Shown piece by piece: positions 27,224 to 37,047 of a DNA stretch of 64,000 nt. The notes under the pieces are model-generated. The model was not told the origin of the DNA, ran no database searches, and saw only the letters and a program-made list of their open reading frames with translations. The first letter of the stretch is position 1. Each line of letters opens with the position of its first letter. Location: contig CAVSQX010000002.1 in NCBI GenBank assembly GCA_963730225.1, forward strand, positions 248,001-312,000, written 5' to 3'. The translations under genes and the position numbers were made by a program. This DNA is from CAVSQX01 sp963730225 (lineage in GTDB: Bacteria > Planctomycetota > Phycisphaerae > Tepidisphaerales > Tepidisphaeraceae).

Positions 27224-30200
27224 ATGAATGACACCGAAAACCCAGATCCCAACGACCCGTTGAATGGAATGGGGCCGGCATTCGTTGGCGCTACGCAGCC
27301 TCCAAAGGAACCGAGGGATCCATTAATTCCTTCGTCACCAGCCGAGTTGCCGCTATCGGAAGGGGCTCAAACGGTCATCGGGCGATTTCGTCTGCTGGAG
27401 AAGATCGGCGAAGGAGGATTCGGCGTCGTCTATGTCGCCGAGCAGAAGACTCCCGTGCGGCGGCGGGTGGCGTTGAAGATCATCAAGCTGGGGATGGACA
27501 CGCGATCGGTGGTGGCGCGGTTTGAGGCGGAGCGGCAGGCGCTGGCGATGATGGACCATCCGAACATCGCCAAGGTGTTTGATGCGGGGGCGACGGATAC
27601 GGGGCGGCCGTATTTTGTGATGGAACTGGTGCGGGGGATTCCGATCACGGACTATTGCGATCAAAACAATTTGCCGCCGGTGCAGCGGCTGGGTCTGTTC
27701 ATTGACGTTTGCCATGCCATCCAGCACGCGCATCAGAAGGGGGTGATTCATCGGGATATCAAGCCGTCGAATATTCTGGTGACGCTGCATGACGGGGTGC
27801 CGGTGCCGAAGGTGATCGACTTCGGAATTGCCAAAGCGACGCAGGGAGATTTGACCGACAAGACGATCTACACGCAGTTTCAGCAGTTCGTCGGGACGCC
27901 GGCGTATATGAGTCCGGAGCAGGCGGAGATGAGCGCGCTGGATGTGGATACGCGCAGCGACATCTACAGTTTGGGAGTGCTGCTGTACGAATTGCTGACG
28001 GGAACGACGCCGTTCGATGCGAAAGAACTGATGAAGGCGGGCGTGGATGAAATGCGGCGGAGGATTCGAGAGACCGAGCCGGCGCGGCCGTCGAATCGCC
28101 TGAGCGGAATGACCGGCGCCGATTCGACGAGCACAGCCAAGCGACGGGGGATGGAATCCAGCAAGCTGATTGGGCTGCTGCGCGGCGACCTGGATTGGGT
28201 CGTGATGAAATGTCTGGAGAAGGACCGAACACGGCGCTATGAGACGGCGAACGGATTGGCGCTGGACATTGAGCATTACCTGAACAACGAGCCGATCACG
28301 GCTCGGCCGCCGAGCAGGCTTTACCGCTTTCAAAAATCCATTCGACGAAACAAGTTGGGTTTTGCCGCGGCCGCGGCGGTGTTGGTGGCGTTGTTGCTGG
28401 GCATCATCGCCACGAGTTTGGGACTTTCCTGGGCGTTGCGGGAACGAACCGCCGCGGAGCGAGAACGAGCCATCGCCCAGACCCAGGCGGCCCGCAGCGC
28501 GCAAGTCGCACAGGCCATGAAGGACATGCTCGCCGACGTGCGGCCGAATGTTTTCAAGGGGATGGACACCAAACTTCTCCGGGCGGTTCTGGATCAGACC
28601 GCGCAGCGACTGAGCACGAGCCTCAGCGGCCAGCCGGAGGTGGAGGCGGATCTGCGGCAGATACTGGGGAAGGTCTACGCCGACCTTGATGACCCGCCCA
28701 GCGCCGAGGCGATGTTTGCCGAGGCGTTGCGCTTGCGCAAGCAAGCGCTCGGCGATGAATCGCTTGCCACGGCCGAGGCGATGGACGACTACGCCAATGC
28801 GCTCGATATTCAGAACAAACATGCCGAAGCGCTGGCGATGGCGCGAGCGGGTCTGGCGATGCGCCGGAAGCTGCTGGGCGAGAATAATCTGGCCGTGGCC
28901 GCGTCGCTGCAAACGCTGGGCGCGATCTTGCGCAGACATGGCGGCCAGAATCAGGCGGAAGGGGCCGAGGCGGAGACGGTTCTGCGCGAGGCGCTGGCCC
29001 TGCGCCGGAAGTTGCCGGGCGCCCGGCCGACCGAGGTGGCGGACACGCTAACCAGCCTGGGGCTTTTAATGTGGAACAGACCGGAGGAAGCCATCGAATG
29101 CCAGCGTGAGGCGCTGGCTCTGCGCAGGCAGGCATTGGGTGATGATGATCCGACGGTGGCCAGTTCGCTGGATCACCTGGGCGACGCGCTGAGCGAAGCC
29201 GGCAAATTTGCGGACGCCGAGGCTGTGGGTCGGCAAGCGCTGGCGATACAAACCAGATTACTTGATCCCGACAATCGCCGTCTGAGCCTTACGCGCACCT
29301 CTCTGGGCATGACACTTCGCCGATGAGGGAAAATTGTCCGAGGCCGAGACACAACTTCGCATCGCGACGGAGCATTGGATGAAGCGGCCGAACTGGGAGA
29401 GGGACCAAAATGCGACTCGCACGATCGCCTTTCTGGAAGGCACCCTCGAGCAGGAAGGCAAGACGGATGAAGTATGCAGTTTGGCGGAGGCGTGCCTAGA
29501 TGCCGCAAGATTGGAATTGGATCCGGGCGATCCGGGTATGGTCAGCATTTTGAACAGGGCCGCCTGGAGCTTCTACACGGCCGGTCGCCTGGTCGAGGCG
29601 CTGCCGCTGGCCGACGAATTGCTCAAAGCGGTGCGGGCGGAGCCCACCGCAAGCAGCCCCGGAGCATTGAGCGCCCTTGATATTGATACCGTGGCCCGGA
29701 TCGACGAAGCGACGGGGCGATTGGACCAGGCGGTGCCATTATTGGAGGAGTGCGTCGCGGGGTACAAATCAGCCTACGGTCCAAACGATCCGGATACGCT
29801 TGATGAAATGAGCGTACTTGGCCGGGCGTATCAGGAGGCGGGTCGATTGGGTGATTCCCAGCGGCAGTTGGAAGAGACGCTGCGCCTCTACCGGGCCAAC
29901 GACGTTTCCAAGAATAGCAAAGCAGCCGCCGCGATGGCGTGGCTGGGGCTGACGCTGGTCGACGAAGGCAAATTCGCCGACGCGGAATTGCTTCTGCGGG
30001 AATCGCTGGCCATTTCATCAAAAACCCCGGACGCTTTTGCGTTGCCTTCGACGGCTCAAAGCATTCTGGGTGAGGCGCTGGCCGGGGAGAAGAAATATGC
30101 CGACGCCGAACCGCTGTTGCTCGAGGGATATCGCGGAATGAAGGAGAAGGCGTATCTGATCCCCGGCAACCGGGCCGAGGCGCTGACGGAAGCCGCGCAG

Positions 30201-30335
30201 CGGCTGGTCGCCTTGTACACGGCCTGGGGCAAGACCGACTCAGCCGCTCAGTGGACCGCCACAGTTGATTCCATTGGAAAGGCCGCGCCGACGTCAGCAC
30301 CCGCGCTTGAGCCGACCACCGCTCCGTCGAATTGA
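27224..30335 (+). CDS. Membrane-anchored Ser/Thr protein kinase with TPR tail (one frameshift)
   Basis: A planctomycete-type Hanks kinase of about 1037 residues. The kinase domain (about 52-340) has the P-loop IGEGGFGVVY (61-70), Lys85 in VALKIIK, the catalytic loop HRDIKPSNIL (176-185), DFGIAKA (199-205) and GTPAYMSPEQA. A transmembrane helix (about 385-410) follows, then an Ala/Arg coiled stretch and many TPR units of the 42-residue kinesin-light-chain type (EAMFAEALRLRKQALGDESL, EALALRRQALGDDDPTVASS). The frame stops at 29326; one spare base near 29320 links SLGMTLR to DEGKLSEAETQLRIATEHW and continues to 30335. It likely senses or recruits proteins through the extracytoplasmic TPRs. A weak promoter ends with TAGAAT near 27190. 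Confidence 0.88.
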
Positions 30336-30483
30336 CGGTTTTCGCCGCCACGCACATTTTGCGGCAGCCGAAGCAAAGCAGAATGCGGATAGCGGGCGGA
30401 CATGAAGACCGATCCTGTGGAGTTTGCCATCGGGGCGGTCATTGTCCCCCAACGCGGTTGACGCACCGGGCACAATATTTTTC

Positions 30484-30513
30484 CGTTCGTGTGAATTTGT
30501 GCGATTCGTGGCC
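30484..30513. repeat. CACGAA word repeat, inverted relative to 27086
   Basis: TTCGTGTGAATTTGTGCGA followed by TTCGTGGCC is, in reverse complement, close to the 27086 copy. The 187-bp gap between the kinase and the PEP-CTERM gene shows nothing else. Confidence 0.6.
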
Positions 30514-30522
30514 GGATGGTCC

Positions 30523-32095
30523 TTACTTCCGCCGTCTCATCCCCATCACCAGCGCGATTCCGCCAACCAGCAATCCCGCGCCCGGTTCCGGCACGATGCT
30601 GTAGAGCGTGGCGTTGTTGATGGAATAGATCGCGCCGTCGGGGCCGATCAGCGTCGGCGTGTACGCTTCGCCGATGCCGCCGGTGAGCGTGATCGCCTGC
30701 GTGAGCGTGTCGGTGGCCAGGTCCCAGCGATAGAGATTTCCGTCTTCGCTGGGGACGATGACCGAATCGGTGGCGGGATCGACGACGGCGGAGTTGATGC
30801 ACCATTCTTTCACCGCGTTGGGATATCCGTCATTGATGGCGTTCTGATCGGGCGTGGGGCCGAGGATGGATTCGACGACGTTCATGACCGAGCTTTCCGC
30901 TGATGGGATCGGTCATGGTGGCGTTGGGATCGAGAATGGCGATTTCGTTTTCGCCGTTGCCGCTGCCGGCGCCGGCGTAGTTGTTGTACTTGGTCATCAG
31001 CAGGTAAGTGGAGGAGCCGTGATAGGAGGGAACCATGGAGGCCGGGACGACCGAGGCGGTGTCGTCCCAGCCGAAGGAGCCGGGCGTTTTTTCCTGCGAC
31101 AAATCGGAGGAGAATTGCAGCAGCCAGCCGCGGTAATTGTGGGTTCCCAGCGGGTTTTCCAAAACGCCGTAGTAAACTTGGCCATCCGGTCCGATGGTGA
31201 CCGAGGCGGTTCCGTCGTCATCGAGAAGTGCGGGTTGGGCGGTGGCGGGATCGTTGAGGGCGACCGAAGCCAACGGCTGAAGATTCGCGGCATTCAACTC
31301 GAGCAGATCGCCGGCGCTGCCGTTGCTGACGGCGATGTAGAGCCGGGTTCCGTCGGAGGTGATGGCGGGCGCGCCGTTCATGACGGTCGTCGTCACGCCG
31401 GCGGCGAGGCTGGAGATCGGCTCATAGGTTGCGCTGCCGGTGGGCGTGATTCGGGCGATTCCGCTGGTCAATCCCAGTGGCGGATTGATTCCGGTCACTC
31501 GATATCCGAAATAAATATCGCCGCTGGAATCGGAGGTGATCGGCGTATCGATGAAAACGTCCGAATTGTACGCCGTTGAATCGGCGGCGTAGTTGCTGTT
31601 GCCGAAGAAGGCAATTTGCGTCGGTGAGCCGGGCGTGGCCGAGTCGGCGTTGGCGATGGCATAAACCGTTCCGCCGGCGCCGGGATAGTAGAGCGTGTTG
31701 GTTGGCGTGATGGCGGGGGCGAATTCGGGAGTCCAATCGTGAGCGGGCAGGATGTAATCGGAAGCCTGCGTCCATTGAGTGACGCCGCTGGAGCCGTTGA
31801 TCGCGTCGATCTGGAATCCGCCGTAGGCGCCGGTTTTGACGGGAACGATGACGGTGTTGTTAGCGGTGATGAGGGGGGAGCCGTAATGGATGTAGAGATC
31901 GCCGTTGCCCGCATACTGCGGATCCAGATCGACCGGGGTTGACCAGCGGATGGAGGAGAGAGAGTCGGAAGCGACCGCGGAATCGGCGGTGTGCTGGGCG
32001 TTGCCGGCAAAGTCGCTCCAGACGGGTGAATCGGCGTGGGAGATTCTTGCGAAAGTGAGCAGGCCGGCGGCAAAAATCAGAATGGGCTTTGGCAT
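30523..32095 (-). CDS. PEP-CTERM secreted beta-propeller-like protein (one frameshift)
   Basis: About 520 residues: a signal peptide (cleaved near ISHADSPVW), PQQ-propeller-like blades with repeated phrases such as APAITPTNTLYYPGAGGTVY, PAITSDGTRLYIAVSNGSAG and SVTIGPDGQVYYGVLENP, and a C-terminal PEP-CTERM sorting signal VPEPGAGLLVGGIALVMGM plus RRRK. The frame breaks near 30885, where DPISGK should continue into VMNVVESILGPTPDQ. The signal implies processing by an exosortase (not in this window) and export to the surface. GGAGGG sits eight bases before the ATG. Confidence 0.8.
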
Positions 32096-32186
32096 GTTCT
32101 GGCCCTCCGATCGGTCAGATTAATATCCCCACCACACAAGACCAAGAAGAATCCCTACGGTTTTGGCTCGGTATTCACGCTCGATA

Positions 32187-33368
32187 ATGGACCTTGCCTG
32201 CCTGTTTCGTTACAATCGCCCTGTCAGGGCCGGAAATTCAAACTTGCGATCCAAAAGCGCCATATCCATCGCACAAGTCGCCAAGGCCGCTGGAGTATCC
32301 ACCGCGACGGTTTCGCGGGTCCTCAACGATTTCCCCGGTGTGCGCAGCGAAACGGTGCACCAGGTGCGCGATGCCGTGAAATCGCTGAATTACCGGCCGC
32401 AGCGGTCGCATTCGGCCAACAAAAGCAATCGGCCGCGCGGGAGCCGGCGTTCGTCGCGGACGGGAAACATCGCGGCGATCACGCTGGGCCAAACGCGCGA
32501 TTGGCTGGAGTTGCCGGTTATGGCGGCGGTTGTGGCGGGAATTCAGCGGGCGGCCATGCAGCAGGGATTTCGCCTGCTGCTGGATGAATTGCCCGATCCA
32601 GGCAAGCCATCGTCACTGGTGCAGGGAAAGCAGATCGACGGGGCGGTCGTTTTTGTGACCGGCTCCATGCCCGTGGCGTCCTACGAGCCCGCGCTGGCCG
32701 TGCTTCAGCAGCGGGTGCCGATTGTCTGGGCGATGGGGATGGAGATTACCGCGGCCGGGGTCGATCACATCACGCCCGACAACATTCGCATCGGAAACAT
32801 CGCCTATGAATACCTGCATCGGCAGAATTGCCGGGAGGTGGCGTTTATCGCATCCGATCCGGATTGGGCGTTCATTCGGCTGCGCGGGCAGGCGTTTCTC
32901 AACGCCGCACATGACGCCGGGCATCCCGGGACGGCGTATCTGGTCTGCTCGGACGATCGCCATGCAGCCGCCTATGGCCGGCAAGTGGTCACAGCGCCGG
33001 ATCTGCCGGAGCTGATCGCCCATCTGGCCGCGGCGAATCCCCGGCCGACGGGCATTTTTTCCGGCCGCGACCACACGACCGCCCAGCTTTATCCGCTACT
33101 GGCCCATCACGGCATCCAAATCAACCGCGATGTGACGCTGGTCTCCTGCGATAACGAGCAAATCCGCCTCTCGGCCATGCACCCCCGGCCGGCGAGCATC
33201 GATATCGGCTCGGAAGAAATCGGCTACCGTGCGGTGCAGCACCTGGTTGCCCGAATGCGACAGCCGGATGACGCCCCCGTGGTGGTGCAGGTGGCGCCGA
33301 AGCTGATTCTGCCCAAACCTGAGATTCAGTTCCTTCGCCCGCCCGCGCCGGCTGCGCTTGCGGAGTAG
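32187..33368 (+). CDS. LacI-family transcriptional regulator
   Basis: About 393 residues: an N-terminal helix-turn-helix with SIAQVAKAAGVSTATVSRVL and the hinge region, then a periplasmic-binding-protein-like effector domain (NIAAITLGQTRDWLELPVMA, IDGAVVFVTGS, PTGIFSGRDHTTAQLYPLL, GIQINRDVTLVSCDNEQI). The ATG at 32187 is listed; a TTG at 32244 directly before the HTH is a real alternative, with a -10-like TACAAT at 32211. The ligand is probably a sugar. It is divergent from the PEP-CTERM gene and precedes palindromes that may be its operators. Confidence 0.85.
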   Translation: MDLACLFRYNRPVRAGNSNLRSKSAISIAQVAKAAGVSTATVSRVLNDFPGVRSETVHQVRDAVKSLNYRPQRSHSANKSNRPRGSRRSSRTGNIAAITLGQTRDWLELPVMAAVVAGIQRAAMQQGFRLLLDELPDPGKPSSLVQGKQIDGAVVFVTGSMPVASYEPALAVLQQRVPIVWAMGMEITAAGVDHITPDNIRIGNIAYEYLHRQNCREVAFIASDPDWAFIRLRGQAFLNAAHDAGHPGTAYLVCSDDRHAAAYGRQVVTAPDLPELIAHLAAANPRPTGIFSGRDHTTAQLYPLLAHHGIQINRDVTLVSCDNEQIRLSAMHPRPASIDIGSEEIGYRAVQHLVARMRQPDDAPVVVQVAPKLILPKPEIQFLRPPAPAALAE

Positions 33369-33426
33369 TGAATCGATCTTTTCACCGTGGCGAATTTTTC
33401 CTTTTGCGGCCCACGCGGGTACAAAA

Positions 33427-33444
33427 GTATGCGCTGGCGCATAC
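33427..33444. promoter_or_regulatory. LacI-type operator candidate with nearby half-site
   Basis: GTATGCGC-TG-GCGCATAC is an eight-base inverted repeat with a two-base centre, the geometry of LacI/GalR operators. A second half-site AGCGCATACC follows at 33451-33460. They lie between the LacI-family gene and the pseudopilin promoter. Confidence 0.5.
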
Positions 33445-33485
33445 CTGTGAAGCGCATACCCCCGCCGGCATCTGGTGCAGCGACA

Positions 33486-33500
33486 GATGTAATTTACATC
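33486..33500. promoter_or_regulatory. 15-bp perfect palindrome upstream of the pseudopilin promoter
   Basis: GATGTAA-T-TTACATC is a perfect odd-length palindrome ending 21 bases before the -35 box, a position suited to an activator or repressor dimer. The binding protein is unknown. Confidence 0.45.
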
Positions 33501-33521
33501 AGCGGGTTGTGAATATTACAG

Positions 33522-33550
33522 TTGACCCACGCGTTCAGTTGCTATATATT
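33522..33550 (+). promoter_or_regulatory. Pseudopilin gene promoter
   Basis: TTGACC (33522-33527), 17 bases, TATATT (33545-33550). A good sigma-70-like promoter about 110 bases before the ATG at 33661, leaving a long untranslated leader. Confidence 0.55.
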
Positions 33551-33660
33551 TTTTGCCGTCGGCTAGTTTAGATCAGTAGCGGTATATCAAGAAGCGGCGG
33601 CACTTGATTCAGATCGATCCATACTCGAAAAACCGTCACTCCCACCAAAATGGCCATCAA

Positions 33661-34620
33661 ATGGCAGGGGACCGTCACGCTTTCACTTTGGTGGAACTGC
33701 TGGTGGTGATTGGGATTATCGCGCTTCTGATCTCCATTCTTCTGCCGGCGCTCAACAAGGCTCGCAGATCGGCGGTTCAACTGCAATGCCAATCGAATAT
33801 GCGCTCGATTGGGCAGGCGATGCTGATGTACGCTAACAATAACAAGAATGCGATAATTCCTGCCGTGGTTTGGAGCAGCACGGCCGCCGCTCCGGGAAAT
33901 GATGCGTGGGCATTCCTGTTGATACAGGGTAAATACTTGCCGGACCCGCGGCTGTACTCCACGTCAGCTCCTTCGCCCAACAATGTTCTGGTTTGCCCTG
34001 CTGTGCGAGAGAATCAGGTCTTCAACCAATTCATAAGTACGACGACCACCACGGCGGCATCCGATGGATACGACCGCCGATTCTCCGTGGTCCTGATGAC
34101 CGGTAGCACGTTCCCTCCTCCCGATCCCCTCAACAACGGGGCGTTCGGGGCCTGCATCCTCGATTTCGCGTACGGAATCAACGGGTGCGTGAGTGAGATA
34201 GGGTCGATCGCTGCGACTTCAGATTGGTACAACGTGCCTTCCATCGCAGCGCCGTGGGATTCCGCTACGTCGACGATGTTGCCGCAGGGACATAAGCTGA
34301 ACAATTTCACTCGCTCTTCGCTGACGGTATTACTCTTCGATGGCACCGAGTGGAATCCAATGAATCCCTCTCCGCTGACGACCCAGAATCTGTGGCGAAT
34401 TTCTGGCTCACGTCACGGTCGGTGGGATCCAAATAAGCCGTACAGCAGTGGAACTACAAACATTTTGTTTCTGGACTGGCACGTCGAAGCTTGCAATCGA
34501 TCCGACCTGCCACAGACGAATGCCGCCGGCACGGAGCAACTCACCGGCGTACGCGCCCAAGTGCTCGTTAATCCCGGCGGCACTCCGCAGTACATCTGGA
34601 ACCTCCAGCAGCAGTATTGA
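33661..34620 (+). CDS. Type II pseudopilin-like secreted protein
   Basis: 319 residues from the ATG at 33661. Residues 7-32 form a prepilin peptidase site and hydrophobic helix: HAFTLVELLVVIGIIALLIS, with the Phe and conserved Glu of type IV pilins. The rest is a globular domain ending in the planctomycete-type motif SGSRHGRWDPN then NILFLDWHVEACN, a variant of the H-X9-DG motif of DUF1559-like proteins. Such proteins are abundant in this phylum and likely assemble on or pass through a type II secretion or pilus-like machine; no assembly genes are nearby. Confidence 0.85.
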   Translation: MAGDRHAFTLVELLVVIGIIALLISILLPALNKARRSAVQLQCQSNMRSIGQAMLMYANNNKNAIIPAVVWSSTAAAPGNDAWAFLLIQGKYLPDPRLYSTSAPSPNNVLVCPAVRENQVFNQFISTTTTTAASDGYDRRFSVVLMTGSTFPPPDPLNNGAFGACILDFAYGINGCVSEIGSIAATSDWYNVPSIAAPWDSATSTMLPQGHKLNNFTRSSLTVLLFDGTEWNPMNPSPLTTQNLWRISGSRHGRWDPNKPYSSGTTNILFLDWHVEACNRSDLPQTNAAGTEQLTGVRAQVLVNPGGTPQYIWNLQQQY

Positions 34621-34804
34621 GAGCCTCTCCAGAGAAGAATTTGAGGATCGGCGCTCCAAAGCCGGGGATTCCGCGTCCAGCCACGAACCCACGAGCCGGT
34701 AGCCACCTGTTCCCTTCAAATTCCCCATGTAAACAGGTTTCATGCGTACAGGCCGCAGGCCCCAAAAATCTCGCCCAACTTATGCAAAAATTGGATTTTT
34801 TTAG

Positions 34805-34833
34805 TTGAAACCGTTAGGCGGTTGCTGTACATT
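34805..34833 (+). promoter_or_regulatory. Promoter of the second PEP-CTERM gene
   Basis: TTGAAA (34805-34810), 17 bases, TACATT (34828-34833). The spacer holds AACCG-TTAGG-CGGTT, and GTTACA-TTTC-TGTAAC follows downstream near 34853-34868; both could be protein-binding or leader structures. Confidence 0.6.
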
Positions 34834-34900
34834 TTGTCGGTTTGAGGCGTTGGTTACATTTCTGTAACGATTTAGGAGAACTCATTTGGAGGGCTTGCTC

Positions 34901-35790
34901 ATGAGAAAGTGCAGTGTTCGAAGCGCGGTTCTTGCCGGCGCGGCGCTCGCCTCGTTCGCTTTGGTTTCCAAGGCGGACATCATTTACTCTGACAATTTCA
35001 GCACTGGCACCGCCGGAAGCGCACTGGCTGGTTCAGCAGTGCAGACTGCCACGGGTCTCGACGGCGGAACGGCCGGCGCAACCTACATCGGTGCCACGAC
35101 AGCTACCGGCTCAGGCAACAGCGCGATATGGGTCTACGGCAGCGCTGCCAACACCGCTAGCGTCACCAGCCCCGCCGCCCCCAGCGAAGACACTAATCTG
35201 ATCACCAATATCTTCGTCCCCTTCGTGCCCCAGGAGGGATTCATCTACGACTTCGAGCTCACCATGACCGTTTCGGCCTCATCCGGCGCTCATGGTGGTG
35301 AGCTGGGATTCCTGTTTAATCAGCGCCAACGGCCATACAGCCGGTGGCAATCAGGCCTTGTCGAATGACGATCCCATCGGTCTGATCCTCGATCGCGACG
35401 CAACCAGCGGCAGCGGTTACATGGATATCTTTGAATCCGGCAGCGGTGGAACGGGCACCGATACCCAGTTCGCCCCCACAGCCACTGCCCTCACCGGCGG
35501 TTCGGTCGGCACCGCGCTAACCTACGACGAAATCCTGAATACCACCGGCACCAGTTGGACGATCAGTTGGCTGATCAACAACCTCAGCGTCGGCAGCCCG
35601 GTGACCATTTCTTCATCCATCGGGTCATCCGCCGGCACAACCATCGGCGACATCGCGTTCGGTAATAACCGCGCTCCATCGGTAGTCGTCAATAGCCTCA
35701 GCCTGACCACCGTTCCCGAGCCGGCGTCCATGGGAATCCTGGGACTTGGCTCGCTTGGTTCTCCTTCGTCGGCGTTCGGCGAGGAAATGA
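34901..35790 (+). CDS. PEP-CTERM secreted protein (two frameshifts)
   Basis: About 296 residues after repair. The ATG at 34901 has GGAGG eight bases upstream. A signal peptide (ending near LVSKADIIY) precedes a beta-rich passenger (YSDNFSTGTAGSALAGSAVQ, EGFIYDFELTMTVSASSG). Near 35321 the frame changes and continues as SANGHTAGGNQALSNDDPIG through GDIAFGNNRAPSVVVNSLSL to VPEPASMGILGLGSL. A second change near 35757 restores the expected membrane end and basic tail (LLRRRSARK, stop 35788-35790). It belongs to the LamG-like PEP-CTERM type and should be sorted by an exosortase. Confidence 0.75.
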
Positions 35791-35819
35791 ATCCGCTGAA
35801 CATTCCAGCACACCCTTTC

Positions 35820-35860
35820 GGCGGTCAGCCATCTGCGGCTGACCGCCGATTTAGTTTTTT
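35820..35860 (+). terminator. Rho-independent terminator
   Basis: GGCGGTCAGCC and GGCTGACCGCC form a perfect 11-bp stem around a six-base loop, followed by GATTTAGTTTTTT. It closes the PEP-CTERM gene at 34901 and faces the convergent gene ending at 35881. Confidence 0.85.
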
Positions 35861-35880
35861 CGCAGCGATTATTTTGCGGG

Positions 35881-37047
35881 TCAGTGGTCGGCAACGACGA
35901 CGCTGGCCCAGCGGCCCGGCTCGGGCGGTTGTTCGCCGAGGACACGCAAACCCGGCGTGAGATAAACCGCTTTGACCAGATCTTCCATCGGCGAGCCGAA
36001 GGATCGATTTACCGGGCCAGGAATTCCAGCAGTCACCGTGCGATGCACAAACGCGATGGTCTGGCCCGCCGCGGCGTCCCAGGCAAATTGCAGGCGGCCG
36101 TCGGCGTTTACATCCAATTCGAGGTTGGCGGCTCGCTGCTGCCGCGAAGAGTTGAAGATTGGATGGGTCCAGCCGTCCCACGGAGTGAAAAACCGGCCGT
36201 CGCGGCGGGCACGCTGATAGAGCCACCGATCGCGCTGGAGGCAACCGTCGATGCGGATCACGACATCCCCGCCGATGCGAGAGGTGGAATTTGTCGAGCG
36301 CTGCCAGATGGCAATGGCAACGGTGCAAATCGCGGCCAAAGCGACGACGCGAAGTGCCGCCCAGCGCGACGGCCAAATCGCCAGTGCGATGGCGGCGATT
36401 GCCAGCAGCGCCCCGGCGGAGAAAATCCATCGGCGAGCCTGGGCCGGCAAACCGGCGGGCCAGGAGAGCGTCGGGGCGTAGGCGGATTCATCGATCAAGT
36501 GGCCGGTCGGTCCGGCGGGCGAATAACGCAGAACCCACAGCGATCCTTGCGAAACCCATGGCCAGCGATGGTCCGGCGGCGTCGGGGCACGTGTGACAAG
36601 CATCACGCCGGCGGCCAGCAGTGCGCTTCGCCGTTCATCATCAATCTGGCCCATGGCCGGCAAATCCAGGGCGATGGCATCCAAGGATTCCCACGCCGCC
36701 GGCGGTGCGGAGAGTAAATCGGCGGCGTCGAGCGGAATGCTGACAACTTTTTTATCGGGGAAAATGGCTTGGCTGAACGCACCGCCGATCATCCGCTCGT
36801 CGTCGCCCAGCGGATGCAGCGTGACGCCGGGAATCGCGGCGTTCGAATCGTACATCAACACCACCGCGATGCCGCGGCTTTGGCAGCGCAGATCGCTGGC
36901 CCCCTGGCAATGAATCACGCAGGGACCATCCACGCGGATTGGCATGAATCGTCCCGGCCGGAAATATCCCTGAAGTGGAAGCGAAATCTGCGCGTCGGCC
37001 GACGCCGCGGTGCACAAGGCGACCAGCAGCAAGCGCAGGCAGATCAC
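35881..37047 (-). CDS. Secreted/membrane protein of unknown function, coupled to the debranching enzyme
   Basis: 388 residues from a GTG at 37047 that overlaps the debranching-enzyme TGA (GTGA). It has a signal peptide (LRLLLVALCTAASADAQIS), an extracytoplasmic domain with LPLQGYFRPGRFMPIRVDGP and several Cys (CVIHCQGASDLRC), two adjacent helices near residues 205-250 (WIFSAGALLAIAAIALAIW, VVALAAICTVAIAIW), and a C-terminal domain. I do not recognise it. Co-translation with glycogen debranching enzyme may only reflect operon position. Confidence 0.65.
   Translation of the reverse strand: MICLRLLLVALCTAASADAQISLPLQGYFRPGRFMPIRVDGPCVIHCQGASDLRCQSRGIAVVLMYDSNAAIPGVTLHPLGDDERMIGGAFSQAIFPDKKVVSIPLDAADLLSAPPAAWESLDAIALDLPAMGQIDDERRSALLAAGVMLVTRAPTPPDHRWPWVSQGSLWVLRYSPAGPTGHLIDESAYAPTLSWPAGLPAQARRWIFSAGALLAIAAIALAIWPSRWAALRVVALAAICTVAIAIWQRSTNSTSRIGGDVVIRIDGCLQRDRWLYQRARRDGRFFTPWDGWTHPIFNSSRQQRAANLELDVNADGRLQFAWDAAAGQTIAFVHRTVTAGIPGPVNRSFGSPMEDLVKAVYLTPGLRVLGEQPPEPGRWASVVVADH

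Noticed and set aside
29300..29340. Programmed frameshifting in the kinase gene
   Set aside because: No slippery heptamer or downstream structure is evident, and similar breaks occur in many unrelated genes, so sequence error is simpler.
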